From NCBI GenBank assembly GCA_013365325.1, contig JABVXV010000188.1, positions 1 through 64,000 of the forward strand: 64,000 nucleotides of DNA, given 5' to 3'. The DNA is from Dipetalonema caudispina (taxonomy: Eukaryota > Nematoda > Chromadorea > Rhabditida > Onchocercidae). Below, piece after piece: positions 25,301 through 38,805 of the stretch. The notes under the pieces are model-generated. The model did not search any database. It was not told where the DNA came from and saw only the letters and a list, made by a program, of their open reading frames with translations. The position numbers and the translations under genes were made by a program. Each line of letters opens with the position of its first letter. The first letter of the stretch is position 1.

Positions 25301-27366
25301 AAAAGGTGCTTCGCTTCTGGATGAGATGTTGAAATTATTTGATCCAGACTTTGTGTTCACCTTCATTACTTCTTCGGGACCCAATTACATGGTAATGAAC
25401 ATATCGATAAAAGTTAAGATTGTAGGATTGCATATGAAGGTTTTCCGTTTTTTAAAATTTATTGCGCCTTATTGAACAGTTATCTATCCACGAATTGAGG
25501 CCACGAAATATCTAGTAGTTTAATATTATGTTTTTTTCAGGTTCAACATTCTGCTGTGAACGGAAGTGCAAAACCGCTTGTGTTTTATGGCGATGCTATT
25601 GAAAAGCCAACGTAAATTTTCTTTGTACAAACGAAATAAAAAAAAGTAGTTTTAATTCAGGATGGAACAGAAATTGTCAAATTGGTTTTCTCTGTACCTG
25701 TTACTTTAGTCAGAAAAAGAGTTGGTTGAAAGTACTTCGGACAGTTTTTTATAATTTTTCGCAGAATAAATCATTTTTATATATTTTTACTTTATATTTC
25801 CTTTTTTTGTTTTTCTTGAGAGAGAAGGAGGGTAAGAACTGAATAGTTTGTAAGTAGTAATTTTAAAATTTTCACCGAAATTGGGTAAGTTATGTTACCA
25901 GAAAAAAAAAATTTGAAACATCAATAATGCTGCTTCGAAATATAATTTGATGCTATGTATTGACTGATTGAAGAGTTTCTGGATTTGTGGAATTCGAAAG
26001 TAGTTTCATCTTCAGACATATGATCTCCACTCCTTCCGTTTTACGAAACCTCCGGATAACAGCATATATGGCACATTCATGTCCCATTCCAACTGTGAAA
26101 TCATTTGCGGATGCAACTCCTTTTGCTGTATTATTTCATGATGTGGCAGTGTTGGTGCACACAAACGAGCCATTCCCTCCAAATCATATATTTGCCGTTT
26201 TGAATTGTACTTTTATTGCTCTTTGTGTCCGCAATTCTGTCGACCAGTCGAAAGTGGTTGGTTTTTTCTTTTTTTTTTTAGTTACTGTACCTTTTCATCT
26301 GTTGTCTTGAATGAGTTAGTGATAATTCAGACTTCGTTAGATATAACAATTTTACATTTCTTACTTTTACAAAACTTCCTAAGGACTTTTTGATTTCAAA
26401 AAGAATTTTAGTTTATTACAAAGAAGACCAAGTACTATTTTTACTCAACTGAAGTTTCAAAATTACCTTGTCAACTTATACAAGCTGTAAGACTTAGACA
26501 GATGATAAGTTAAATGGAAACGGGGGTTTTCCTCATTATGATGATAATATGGGGTATTTTTTGATATGAAGGGAAAGCAAAGATAAAGAGAGATAAGACA
26601 GACTAAGTGGAAACATTCGTGCAAAATATGAACGAAGTTGTTGTGGTCCTCTTGAATATATGTGATTGTATATAATGTTTTAGGTAACTTCACGTTTGTT
26701 TAATTTGAAGTAAGCAATAAAATTTTTAGCAGTTACCGAAAGCGAAAAGTGTGGTTTTAATTCTGGTTTTGATTTGTTTTTTAAAGGATGGAAGACTGTT
26801 CAATGATCAAGATATGCCGATCTTGTTAGATCCAGATAAGGTAGAACCTCTGCGCGTCGTTGGTTATGGATTTATTAGGGCGATTGATCTGGAACAGCGT
26901 ATTTTTTTTATTTCAACACCTCTTGAGCCTTCAGACCTCCAGAAAGTTAATGTTCTGGCGCGTGGCTTAAATATTGATCTTCCGCAATACTTCCTTGTTT
27001 CACAGGTTCCATTTATTTGCCTTTAATGCGTCATAAAATTCTTCAACGACGAGCCTTTTTTTTTTTAATTCCATTGCAAGTTCTTTAGCTGAAGCTACGC
27101 AATATTTTCCGTAAGTTAGAAAATATCACAGTAAAAAATTCCATATTCATTTCTTTCATTCACTGCTTTGTTACAGTAATATTTTGATAATTTTCCAGGG
27201 GAAATCTGCGATACCATATGTTGTTCGAGAACATTCTTCTTCCTTCCATACCGAATTATTTAAAGAATTAAAGATAAAATCAGTTTTCCACAGGAAAAGA
27301 TTTTTGAGGATGCAAACTCAATTTAGAGGGAAAAAACCCATGGGCAAACCTGCGTTTCCAAGTTAA
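22241..27366 (+). CDS. nol-9: NOL9/GRC3-type polynucleotide 5'-hydroxyl kinase, 13 exons, 569 aa
   Basis: Exons: 22241-22269, 22747-22837, 23023-23193, 23368-23481, 23843-23987, 24268-24361, 24727-24827, 24971-25147, 25300-25391, 25541-25611, 26016-26253, 26787-27005, 27199-27366. All phases join. Walker A GNKNTGKS lies at residues 195-202. LDCDVGQPEMNPPGSISLL from residue 223 closely matches the Clp1/NOL9 kinase motif with its catalytic and lid residues. INTCGWVEG follows, matching the human NOL9 NT-GWV segment. The N-terminal 180 residues form the family's beta-rich domain. The C-terminal part includes AYMAHSCP and the family's late beta segments. In the family, NOL9 phosphorylates the 5'-hydroxyl left when LAS1L cuts ITS2, allowing 28S/25S and 5.8S maturation in the nucleolus. 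The basic last exon (KRFLRMQTQFRGKK) may aid nucleolar targeting. An in-frame TAA lies upstream of the ATG with no other ATG between. Shorter than human NOL9 (about 700 aa), mainly at the N-terminus. CLP1 is less likely because Clp1 motifs and ends differ. Confidence 0.93.
22339..22375. repeat. (AC)n microsatellite
   Basis: About 18 AC units in intron 1 of the NOL9-like gene, followed by interrupted ACATACAC. Confidence 0.95.
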
Positions 27367-30300
27367 CATCACTTAATCAATACCTAACCTTGCCATAAAA
27401 CTTTAACATCAGAATCATCACGAAAGAAATAAAGAAACTCATCATATCAAATTACTGAATGTTTAAGAAAAACCGTTTATTTCATCAGTTGACTCTCATT
27501 ATGTGCCTTCAGTTTTCAAAAGATTGTTATCTTCATATTGTTCATCCTTCTATTCGGGTATAGAAAAGGAATGTTTGTATATAATTGTTGGTTATTGAAT
27601 TGTTTCTTATAATTGTTGAATGTCTCAAAAATCCATTCTTACAGCGTATAAAGGGCATGAAGAGTCTGATATGTCTGGTGTTCGGTTACTTCAAATCTCA
27701 TTTGAACAGTTTGAGATGTACAGCACGATTTGCTATGCCACCTAAAACTTTTTCATAACTCTCATTTCCATGGATATAGAACTTTATATCCTCTTGTTCT
27801 TTTTACTGTTGGCCTATTATTACGTGGACTGGTCATTCTAAATGTTTAACGTTTGAAAGTAATCAATCATTTCGTGGAACATTTCCATAGATCATGAACA
27901 ATATGGCACTTATCCATGTTCTAGATAACGTGAACTATGCAATATATCTTTTCTGAGATTCGCAAATTTGTTACGAACATAATAATGTAAATAATTCGCA
28001 TATGTTCTGCAAGATAGGTTTAATCTATTCAATTTTTTGAACCGTATGGATTAATTTAAAAAAGAATTATTGTTTGAAAATTCATAGTTTGACCGAAACG
28101 TGTGGATGATATACTTATTACATTAGCAATCCAAATATTGGCTATTGTCGTATCAATCTGATCGGTTGGAAATTAGGATTTTTGTTCAACTAAGCAGTTA
28201 ACTTTTCTGAATAAGGCCATCGATTTCTTTTTTTACTCTTTGTTCCCCGAGTTATTAAAATCTATATTTTACCTTTTTATTCGCTAAGTTTTAAATAGCT
28301 CCGAAAGCTATTATTACCAATAGAAGTGCCAGATTTTCAAATACTGAGCAAAAAGCACGACAGTGGAATTCTCGAGATGTTCAACTAATTTAAATAATCG
28401 CTACCTTTCACAATAATTTGTAGAGACAAATCAAAGGATTAACGAATGCAATTATCAAATCCGAAGAGGTAGGAAGCAATGTAACATAAAATGATGGCTA
28501 CATTTGAGTAGAGAAAGATAAGTTCGAAGTGATGTCGCAAATGTCGCAAAGATAACCATCGCAATAAACAAAATCATGTGGAGCAAATTCGGAAGCAATT
28601 AACCGATAAACTAACCGAAAGATGTATACCTTACTGAAACTAATTTACCATTGATTAAATCGATACAGTCATAACTAAATTCACCGTATCGCAGTAAAGA
28701 AATGATGGTAAAGCCAGTGATAGTGGTAACGATAATGATAAGTTAGTGATATATGCATAATTTCGAAAATTAAACTTTTCAGTAGTAGCAAAAGGATTTC
28801 TGAATGATGCAAGATGATTTATTGATTCGGTAATAGCTATTGTTCAACCAAACGTTGCGTGATCTAGCGTGAAAATAAAAATTCCATGAAAATGTATGCA
28901 ATTTACTCGGATAAGACTAAATGAATTTCATGTCAATCTTCAGCCAGTGAACAAATTCTTGTGCTAAAGTTTGGATTTTTAGCTACATTAATATTTTCTC
29001 TCAAACTTTGAATGGTCTACAGTGAATTGGTTGCAGTTACTTGTTAAATAAAATTTTAATATATAGATTTTAACATTCCCTATAACTTAATTATTAAGCT
29101 TATTTTGTTAGTCAGTAAAAACACAAATAACCTCCCTTTTTTTTTGGATTTGAATCAGCAATAAAATTCAGTCCACAATATTACGGATCACTTTTGCATT
29201 CTTTATGCATTTGACAAATACTGGTGGCAGCAGATCAATTTTAATCAAAGTTTAATTTAATCAAGCATGAATTTTTTGATTTTCACTGTTTCAAATCTAT
29301 AAACTTGTTTCTATCGTATGCAAAAATTACTGTATAATAAATAATTCAAAGTGATTAGTCACTAATAATTAGCCTGATACAGATATCACCAAATCACTGC
29401 ATAATAATCACTACCCTTAATTTTTTGATTTTGTGTTGACACATTTGATGAGACCGTACTATATCGGTTACCGTATATTCCAAGTTATAACAGATACGGT
29501 ATCGACCATTATAAAAAACCATATTTTTTACTGAATGTTTCGATCAGTTTAACATTGTATACCCAAATAGTAACAAACATTGTATGTAAATTATTCATGT
29601 TGACAAGAAAACAACTTCATCACATTGTTTTTTTCAACAGAATACTGTATATCACCCGCTGCAAATTATTTTTGGTGATTGACATAGGCTGATAATGTTG
29701 CATGTCATAAAAATTTGATAATCTGAAGTGAAATTTGAATTTATCTCGAGTAAATATCATAGGATTAAAGTATTCAGTTGATAATTTGATAAAAACTGTT
29801 GACCGAATTAGATACTTTCATTGAAGTATATCGGTAACTGAGATAAGTGTAACTCATTTACACGAATTTAATTCATATCAATGTAAACAATTTCAAAAGT
29901 TGTCTTCATGAAGCAACTTTTAGGAGAAAATTACAGCCTTTCAAGTAACATACTGCGTTACGTATTGATGGGTGAAAGCAGCAGAACACTCTCAAATCAT
30001 CATACCATGAGATATATGGTATTCATCTCGAGTATCATGGTACTTTACTCGACCAGGAAACTCGAGGCTTAGAATACCCAAGGTTTGAATTCTTCAAAAA
30101 TTTATGCACTTATTAGCAAGATATTTCCGCTAATACGCTCAAATTTTCAGTTGTTAGATTAATTTCATCAAAGATTTAAGATAACAGCTACATTTTTCAA
30201 AATGAACTAATGAAACAAATGAATTTCTTCAAATGTTGGATAATTTAGGATGCAAACTACTTTCGAGATGATAAGAATAACTGGGGATCTTTCAATTACA

Positions 30301-33300
30301 GATAATAGATGATAATTTTTTATGCTTTCTATAATGATAATTAGGAAGAATAAAAATGCAAATTAAAATAAATCGTATGTTAGCGGAATGACCGAAAATT
30401 TAATTCGAATTTGATACTTAATATTGGAAATTACAACAAAAAGCAGTAAGCAAACCGTTTGGAACATAGATCGAGTAAATGTTTGTAATTTGGCGGTGAT
30501 AGCATGGCTTTACCAATCAATGACCAATCCATTTTGCAATCTATAGCATATAATTTCCCAATAGCCACATCAGTAAAACTCAAATATATCGATATTATTA
30601 TCGGTAAAGATGAATTAATTCTTAGAAACATTTCTGAAATGAGCAAGCTTCATATAACAAATTTGTTAAATTAAATGAATTAAGAATGACAAAAATAAAT
30701 TTCTGTCAAAAACAGATATCATTTTTGATATTTCGAAATGCTTTAGCATGATGATACTTCCGATATATTTCAATGAAAAGTGGAAATAATTTTCATTCGA
30801 ATAAGGGTACATTGAAGTGTTTAAAAAAATGTTGACGTATATGTTGCACTTGCTATTATTATTCTGTATCTCACAATTTTGATTACTTTAATTGTTCTTT
30901 ATACCTTTGCACTTCACTTATGACAAAGCAAAAAAAGGAAAATTAAAAGAACTGATATGTTTGAAATTAATTCATTTACTTCAAGTTATGTCATGGATAT
31001 TCTGTGAATTATCTCAATGTTCTTTCAATGGTAGAGAATTATCAATTACTATTCAACATTTATAAATAGCAAGAGATTTGATTGAATCTATAATAAATGG
31101 AATTAAATAAGGAATTAAATTTGATAGCTATATTCATAGATCTAATTGGCTATCGATAAGCAATATAAAATAATAGTGATCCTGACTTAATCGAAAACTA
31201 AGTAATAGAAAAGCATATGGTTATCTTCAGACCAAATAATATCATTTAATTTACTGAGTTTACAACAAAAATGAATATCTCATTTGTATGAATGGTCATT
31301 GGTTATTGCAAATATTAACACATAAATAAGTTATTGTGGCAGTTCATTGTACTCATCACAAACAATCGACATCTAATATTTCATTTTGTGTTACGATATT
31401 GTTACGATAATTAAATTGGACTCTTATTAGTATATATCTTGCTATTTTTATTCAGTAGAGCAATTCTAAATGCAGAATTTTTTTTTTTTTGCTTTCGTTT
31501 GTTTTTGAAATCCACCAATATTTTTTGTTTAATGTACAGATGAAAAAGAGAAAAATTTAAAAGAAATAAAAAAAGAAAAAAAAAAGTAGAAGTAACAAAT
31601 AAGTATGAAATAATAAGAAAGAAGTAGCGTCGTAGCATCTATTAATGAAATTTCCTACTGTATTGAGTTCTAATACTGTGCAAAAACAATTAAACTTATA
31701 CCGTATGAAATGTATGAACAATAATTACTATGGAAAAATGAATTGTTGAATGGATCATTTAATACTTTCATTTGTTAGTTAATTAAAATTAATGACATTA
31801 TATTTGCTGTCAATTCAAAAATGACAATTATCTGCTTGATAGATATTTTGTAGATGCATAGCCTATTCTCATTCCAAAATTGCAGATGTTATTGGTAAAG
31901 ATGTTGAATAATTTTTTCAAAGCAAATCTTTTATGAATTTTATTGAAAAGAGAGAGTATGCAGTAGAAAGAAAACGAAAGAAAATACAAATCAGATCTTT
32001 ATCGTCATGAAATACTTCATAATTGCATCGACAATAACAATTACTACGTATGATAACAAAGACTGTAAAAAAAAATTTGCTCTATTGATAAAAAAAAAAA
32101 AATCATTTTTATATTATTACTAGATAGTTACTGCACAATTATCAACCTTATTACTTGCTAGTTTTTTACATAATTAGCTAATTTAATAACAATTACTCAA
32201 TTTAGCAGTAGTTAAGTCTAGAGCTAATTAACAAACTTTTAGCTAAAAAATTTAACTTAACAAATCTGAATATTGAAAATTAAAGTGCAGTATGGAATGT
32301 AATATATGAATGAATTTACAATCAACAAAGAAAAAAAAAAAAAAGAAAATGTTATTTGCAACAAATATGGAATGATATTCACAAATAAACTTAAACTTAA
32401 AACGTCACTTTAAAATTTATTGATATATTACTAAAATTTAAAAAATGATACTTTAATATAAACTTGACTTGAAAATGGTGTAAATTTTCTAGGCAAATCT
32501 CAATGTACATCAACATAATCAGTTATACGTATCGAAATCCTCCCAGATCAAATTTTAACAAATTCATTCTAAGATCAATGAATCTAAGTCATTCCTAATC
32601 TAGCTAAAATATGTATGATACACAATAAGTTATTGCTGATCGAGCTAACAATCATCTAACCATAAAATTAGAATTAAATTCAAAGCGAAGAATATTAATT
32701 TACTTCTCAACAATTGTGAATAATGAATGCAAATGAATACTGCTTACGGTAATTCAAAAAAAAAAAAAAAAGACATGGCATGAAGGAAGTTGAAATTGAT
32801 AATAAACATGGAAATTCTACTTTTGCATTGTTAGAACATTTATAATACGTCATCAAAGTTGCACAATCATTTTGCAAATCAAATAATAATAAATTACTCG
32901 AAAGTATATTTGTCAATTTATCTATGCAAAAAAGCGAAAAAAAAAAAAAAAATGTCTGTATTGCATATAATTTTTGGAAATTTGATAAAATTGTGGAAAT
33001 TTCTGGTAGTTAAAAAAATCATTTTGAGATTCGACAAGAAAGTATCAAATATAAATCCTAAATATGCGATTACAATAAATTTGTGATAATGAAACTTCAA
33101 AACAGTATTTTATATTGCTAATTTATACTTTCATATATTCGAAAAAGCATTTTTTTATCGACGTTTTCATAATTTTAGATTCCTTTTGTCGAATACACAA
33201 AAAATTTAAAAAATGTCGATAAATGTCCTCTTAAATAATTTGTACCTATGAAAATCATTTACTTACTTTCATTATTATAAGCAATAATTTTCCGGCAATA

Positions 33301-36300
33301 TGATTTAAAATTCAAAATTTACCCTTTGTAAACGGGTTATTTCGTTAGGTATTTGTAGAGGACTTTTTTTTTTTAAAAAAAATTACCCTCTAAATTGAAT
33401 GAGTTGAATCGTTCAAAACATCGTTTTACATTTACAATTTATTCATTATACTTTTGTAAGAGTCGTAATTATGCTATATTAATATATCAAATCGAGAAAT
33501 TTTGATGATTCATTAATCTCAATGTTATCACGTTTATTGATTTCAAATTTTAATTATGTAAGTAAACAAATTTTAATGACCAATTCACACATCAAATATC
33601 TTCGTATGTGATGTTAAATTAACATGTTAAACTGATTTTTTTTTTCAGTTTAGAAGGGTTGAGTGAAAAATTGCTGAAATAAAAAAGAAATTAATTCAAA
33701 ATCCTATCAAAAAGTAAGTATCGAAAATCAGTTTGCTTATATTATACATCATATCAGATTCTTATTTTGTTGCGATATACGATGTGTCATATCAAATTCT
33801 AAACTAATTTAATTGAAAAAATCTTCGCGTACATATTTTTTAATAACTTCTTTAAAATTTCTGTGTTAAATTTCCAACAAAATATAATCGTTAAAACAAA
33901 TTCAGTTCTAACAATGTAATATATCATAATATATAATATTTGAGAGGGAATAAATTTAACACAAAATAAATGGCAGGAATTGAAATAGAACGAATAAAAA
34001 TTTCATACTGCATAAAACTTCATAAAACGTCTGTTTGAAATGAAGCATGAATTCCAGAAGAAATGAATTCCATTGAATTAATTAGTTTGACGTTATCGAT
34101 AACGAGAAATAGAGGAGAGATAATAACTATAGGTATCACATTTTCTCAAATTTCAATTATTCAACTGAAAAAATTTCCATTTAAAAAACGATCGAAAAAA
34201 AAAATCGAATTTGCAAGAAAAGCGAAGAACAACAATAGAATTTAGAAGAATTATCGGAATTCGGATGATTTCTAGTTCCTCCTCATCATCGATAATTGCC
34301 AGTTGATGATAACTCAAGCATTTTAGCGATCATTCATATCCGTTTCTGTTTGTATGGATCAAAGTGATAAATGAATAAATGTACTTAAGTATATGATTTT
34401 AGCACTTAATTGATTTGAGCTATAAGTGTGAAAAAAAAACTACTTGAATCAATTATTAATTTTAATTTTAAGTATGATTGGGAATATAATTAAAATAACC
34501 ACAATCATTAGCTTTTTAATGTTTATCTTCTCAGGAATTTAATTTATCACAAGTTACATGTTGCAAATAAGTGAGTAAAAATGGTAAAGGACAGCGATTT
34601 GGCGAATTATCTTTGTCAAGAATAGTCGTACCGTCTTATCACAACTTTTTTTTTTTTTTGATTGAAATCATCGCAATTCTTGTGTTTAACAAATTTAAGT
34701 TTAAATTGTTTTCACGCAATATTGAATGAAAGAAATTCTACTGATAATGTTGTTCTATTGCTTTACTTCAAAAACTATATTAATAAATGATTTTTCTTTT
34801 CTAATCAAATTCTTTTATAAATTTTTTAATGTGTAAAATACTTAAAGAATTAAATTCTGATTAGACTTTTCCTATTTAAATCAATCCAAAATTATTTATT
34901 ACAATTCTCCTGGAAAATTTTTCTTCCGAAGCTTATTTCTAATTATGCATGCAATCATTTCAAAATTTTACAACAAAGAAGTAAATAACAATAAGAACTG
35001 TATTTGTTCAATTAAACAGCTATAAAATGAAAGAAATGCATCTTTTTTTTTTTTTTTTTTCGTGCAAATTACGATTCCGATAGATCTGAAAGATAATTGT
35101 GCATTGATTTCGACAAATCTGAAAAATAACTGCGCATCAATTTCAACAAATTTAAACGATAATTGTGTATCCGAAGAGCAAAGCAAGTTTTAACGGAGGA
35201 GTCAATTTTCTGTTATTTCTTCAATTGTAACAATCCTATCCGGAAGTTCTCATACATTCAATGTCAATACAATTCATTGTTATAACTAATTTTAATTTAG
35301 TAATGAAGACTAAATTATCCAAAAACTATGTGAAACTACAAATAAAAACATCAAACAATTTCTCGATCATATATGATTTCTGTAGTTTTTGATACCAATC
35401 GCAAAATTCTTCTTCATCCAATTACACGCAAATCTAACTATTGTTATTTTCATTTTCCGGATAATGTGAATGTTGCATGATAAATCTGTTTGATTCAGAA
35501 AGCAAATTGTAGAAAAATACCAAATGTATTATTCAACTATTATCATTGTCGTATATTATTAGAGAATAACTAACATTCAAGTAGCTAAATAAATCAGAAT
35601 GATGTAATGATCTGAAGAAAATCTAATCAAATTTCTGAACAAGTTTGTTTAGAATCATGATATTTTGCTGGTTTTCTCTTTCATGGATCATAATAATGAT
35701 TTATGGATTTTTTTTAGAAACTTCTAGAAGTTTAATTTTTTTTTTTTTAGCTTATTTAAATTGGACCTATTGAACTAGATTTTGATAATGAAGACATTAT
35801 TCGATAATGTGATAGTATCACATCGTGGTACTTCTTGATGAGATTATGCATGGAAACAAATAAACATTGTAAAGAATCATTATTATGAATTCATTATCAT
35901 TTATCGTAATATTTTAGAATATTTTTCATTAGTCCTTTTTCTCATTTTCATTTGTCAATCGATGTGATCATTCATTGTATCCGTTAGATTGTTATTTTTT
36001 CACGATAAATTGTAACGATTTCAATGTTCATCATTGCACAAATCCGATGTAAACATTTGAATTGAATCCTTAATTATTGTTATTTTTAATTAAATCAAGC
36101 AAAATTTTGAATGCAATCTTTTTAACACTTCATTTTTTCGTTTATTTTTTTTTTTTTTTTATAATTATATTTTATCTTGGCTGTATTTTTTTACACTTTA
36201 CAAGTTTATTTCTAATTAATTGCATTTGTGATGTTATATTAAAGGTTGAATTCAATTCATTTGCTCAATTGTAATATGGATATCAAAAGTTTTAATGGCA

Positions 36301-37068
36301 AAATTGTTATATGAAAGTTTAATTTTTAAATTTCTAACTCAAATTAACTTTTACAAATAATTGTCAATTTTGTTCTTCATATTCATATGATATTTCATTT
36401 AAAATGCATCTTCTATTTTGTTATAATTCTATTAATTTAATTTCGTTGTTAAAAAAATTACAGATGGTCAAAAAATAAAAAAAGAATTAACATTTTTAAG
36501 ATATAAAAGCGGTATGAAAATTGATATAAAAATTGATTATTTCAAATTCGACAATTTTTAAACCTATCTAAAATTTCTTTTTCATTAGTTGAACAAAAAA
36601 AAAAAAAAAAAAAAAGAATACAAGAAGTTGTTTTTTCTTTCCGATCTGAAACTTTCAATCGTATATAATTTATACAAACTTTGTGAGTAGCTGGATGAAA
36701 TGAATTTATATTATTTCTATCAAACTCATATATTTTTATTTTGATAAATGAAAAGTGCTATTTGATAACCGGTTGCTTGAAGGAAGATAGTAGCAGGGAA
36801 GTATGGCATCAGTATAATAGATTTTTTGTGATTCATATTATTAAAATTAATTTCCGGATGAATGGAATGAATTGTATGAAGTGAAGAGCAAATCAATACC
36901 TTTAAAAAAAAAAATCATGAAATTAATAGATAATTATTACTATTTGAAATCTCAAATGATATCAAACAATGATTCAGGTATTGAATTAATCTCAAATGTC
37001 AAATGATAATGCAGACTGATAAATAGCCGGATTACAGCAATAATTGAATGATATTCACTCCAAGCAGA
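27367..37068. other. Gene-poor intergenic region
   Basis: About 9.7 kb with no supported exon chain between the NOL9-like gene and the histidine-rich gene (convergent). The first 3-4 kb is less AT-rich and contains small hairpins near 30000, such as ATACCAT/ATGGTAT at about 30003-30023 and a TCGAGTA/TACTCGA pair just after. One short minus-strand ORF at 30431-30631 is listed separately. Homopolymer A and T runs increase after 31400. It may hold UTRs, enhancers or unannotated ncRNA; nothing can be named. Confidence 0.5.
30431..30631 (-). CDS. Possible 66-aa hypothetical protein
   Basis: Single-exon ATG-to-TAA ORF on the minus strand with a TTTCAG acceptor ending only 2 bp before the ATG, a spacing typical of spliced-leader acceptors in nematodes. 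Residues about 9-27 are hydrophobic, then a mixed segment with three Cys. A donor-like gtttgc late in the ORF means it could instead be an internal exon. I recognise no family; chance is a serious alternative. Confidence 0.18.
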   Translation of the reverse strand: MFLRINSSLPIIISIYLSFTDVAIGKLYAIDCKMDWSLIGKAMLSPPNYKHLLDLCSKRFAYCFLL

Positions 37069-38805
37069 TCAGTCTAAGCTGTGTTCCCAATCGTGATGCC
37101 GCCATTTACCCCAGACATCATGATCTTCCGAATTATCCCATGGACCGGATCCATGTCCATAGTCATGCTCATACGGGGTAACCCATCCATCGTGATGATG
37201 ATGAAGATGATGATGATGAGGAGGCTCGGATACGATATCATGATGATATTGTCCTTTATGTGCTTCATGACCTGAAAATATTAGTACCATATATCAGAGA
37301 TATGTTCAAGATGATCTTTAACCTCATCATTGTTTGAGAAAATTCTATCCGGAAATTTTTTATATATTAGCATTCCTAACAACAAAAAATTATAAATGAA
37401 ATACTGTACCTTTCGAGTAATCCTTTTCACCTTCATGTTCATATCCTTTATTAAAGTTATTGGCCCAGGTATCATGAAATTCACTACCATGTTCATGAGC
37501 ATTAAGACCGTTTGCATCGTTATGATATCCTTTCCCATGTTTACCCCAACCGGATGCTTCATGTGCATCTGGAAAATTAATTTACAGAAAATTTTCCTAT
37601 TTAAATTTTTTGTTTTTTTTCATAGACAATTATCAAATATATATTTACTATTTAAACAATCCTTTCATTATAAATAAAATATTTTGCTCAAACTGTAATA
37701 TCAAATTGATCACCTGTTTCATGATCCTTTGAACTATGTTGTAAACGATCAGTTCCAATTTTTTGACGGTGTTTTTCATCGGTGTAAAATTGCTCTACAT
37801 GATATTCCGGTTGTTTATATTGATAGTCAAAAAATCCAAATGTTTTAGCTTTAACATCTGTAAAAATTACAATCAAATTTTACAATTTACTTCTATTCAT
37901 TGTGTTGAGGAAAAAAAAAAAAAGAAATAATAATAATAATAATAATCTTAAGCATATTTCAACGAATACGATGGATATACATCATTATCTTAAAATTACT
38001 TTGTTTGAATATTAAAATTAAATTAAAATTGAAATATTGTAAATATTAAAAATTTTTTAATGCAAATTTTTTCAAAACATTAAAAAAAATATACCTTTTC
38101 CATGGCTACTAGCTTGATCAACATGCTTCGATGAACCTTTTTCAGCAGCGGCTGAAGCATGTTTACCAGCACCAGCTGCTGATTTTAAAGCATGTTGTTC
38201 TGCTTCTTGTTTTATTGCATGATTGTAACTTTTCGAATCCTTCTCATGGTATCCATCTTTCTTGAATATATATCCGCTATCATGTCCATCATTCCAATCA
38301 TTCCATGCAATATCATATTTCACCTTTTCTTTATCATGTTCCGGAATCGGTTGCCATATAGCACTTCTTGAAATTAATTATATTTTCCATTAAATGAAAA
38401 AACTTCTATTCTATTTTTTTTTTTTTTTTTTTTTTGTTTAATTTTTTTAGGAGAATTGAATTTTTCTAATTTTTGAAAGTTTAGTTTTTTAATTGTCGAA
38501 CTTTTTTTATCCGTTATCAATGATTCATTAAAAAAAGATAAAAAAAAAAGAAAAAAAGAAAACATGTATATATGAGAAAAAGAACTTGAATAGAGCCAAT
38601 AACTTACAAACTTCTTTATTGTATCAATTACAAATATATAATTAACACTTATATGTATAAATATAAATTAATATGTACTTTAGGAAATTTTGAGAAAAAA
38701 AAAAAAAAAAATTAGAACATACCGCGATAATCGCAAACAATAAGAAAGATTGGAAGTGATAACAACAAAGAAGCAAATTTTAAGAAGCATTACGAATTGT
38801 TCCAT
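37069..38805 (-). CDS. Secreted histidine-rich protein, 5 exons, 281-286 aa, family not recognised
   Basis: Exons: 38723-38805 (or from 38790), 38095-38366, 37714-37857, 37410-37568, 37069-37271; all phases join. Two in-frame ATGs are possible: 38805 (286 aa) or 38790 (281 aa, which begins [12 protein letters not shown]). Either gives a clear N-terminal signal peptide, so the product should be exported. Exon 2 carries repeated acidic/aromatic WND motifs and an Ala-rich, Lys-rich stretch ([13 protein letters not shown]). Later exons are dominated by His with Gly, Asp, Glu, Tyr and Trp, including the short motifs [13 protein letters not shown] and [10 protein letters not shown]. The last exon has a HHHHLHHHH tract at about residues 233-241 (281-aa numbering) and ends [14 protein letters not shown]. 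No cysteine pattern or enzymatic motif is visible. Such composition suggests divalent-metal or pH-sensitive binding in the extracellular space or cuticle, but that is inference. The His tract is encoded by an ATG/ATC-type trinucleotide tract, so its length may vary. Confidence 0.78.

Noticed and set aside
26463..26693. Minus-strand 76-codon ORF
   Set aside because: It lies within an intron of the NOL9-like gene on the opposite strand and has no start, splice or family support.
37081..37677. Plus- and minus-strand Met-rich ORFs over the histidine-rich gene
   Set aside because: These are other frames of CAT/ATG-rich codons; only one frame has a signal peptide and phase-consistent introns.
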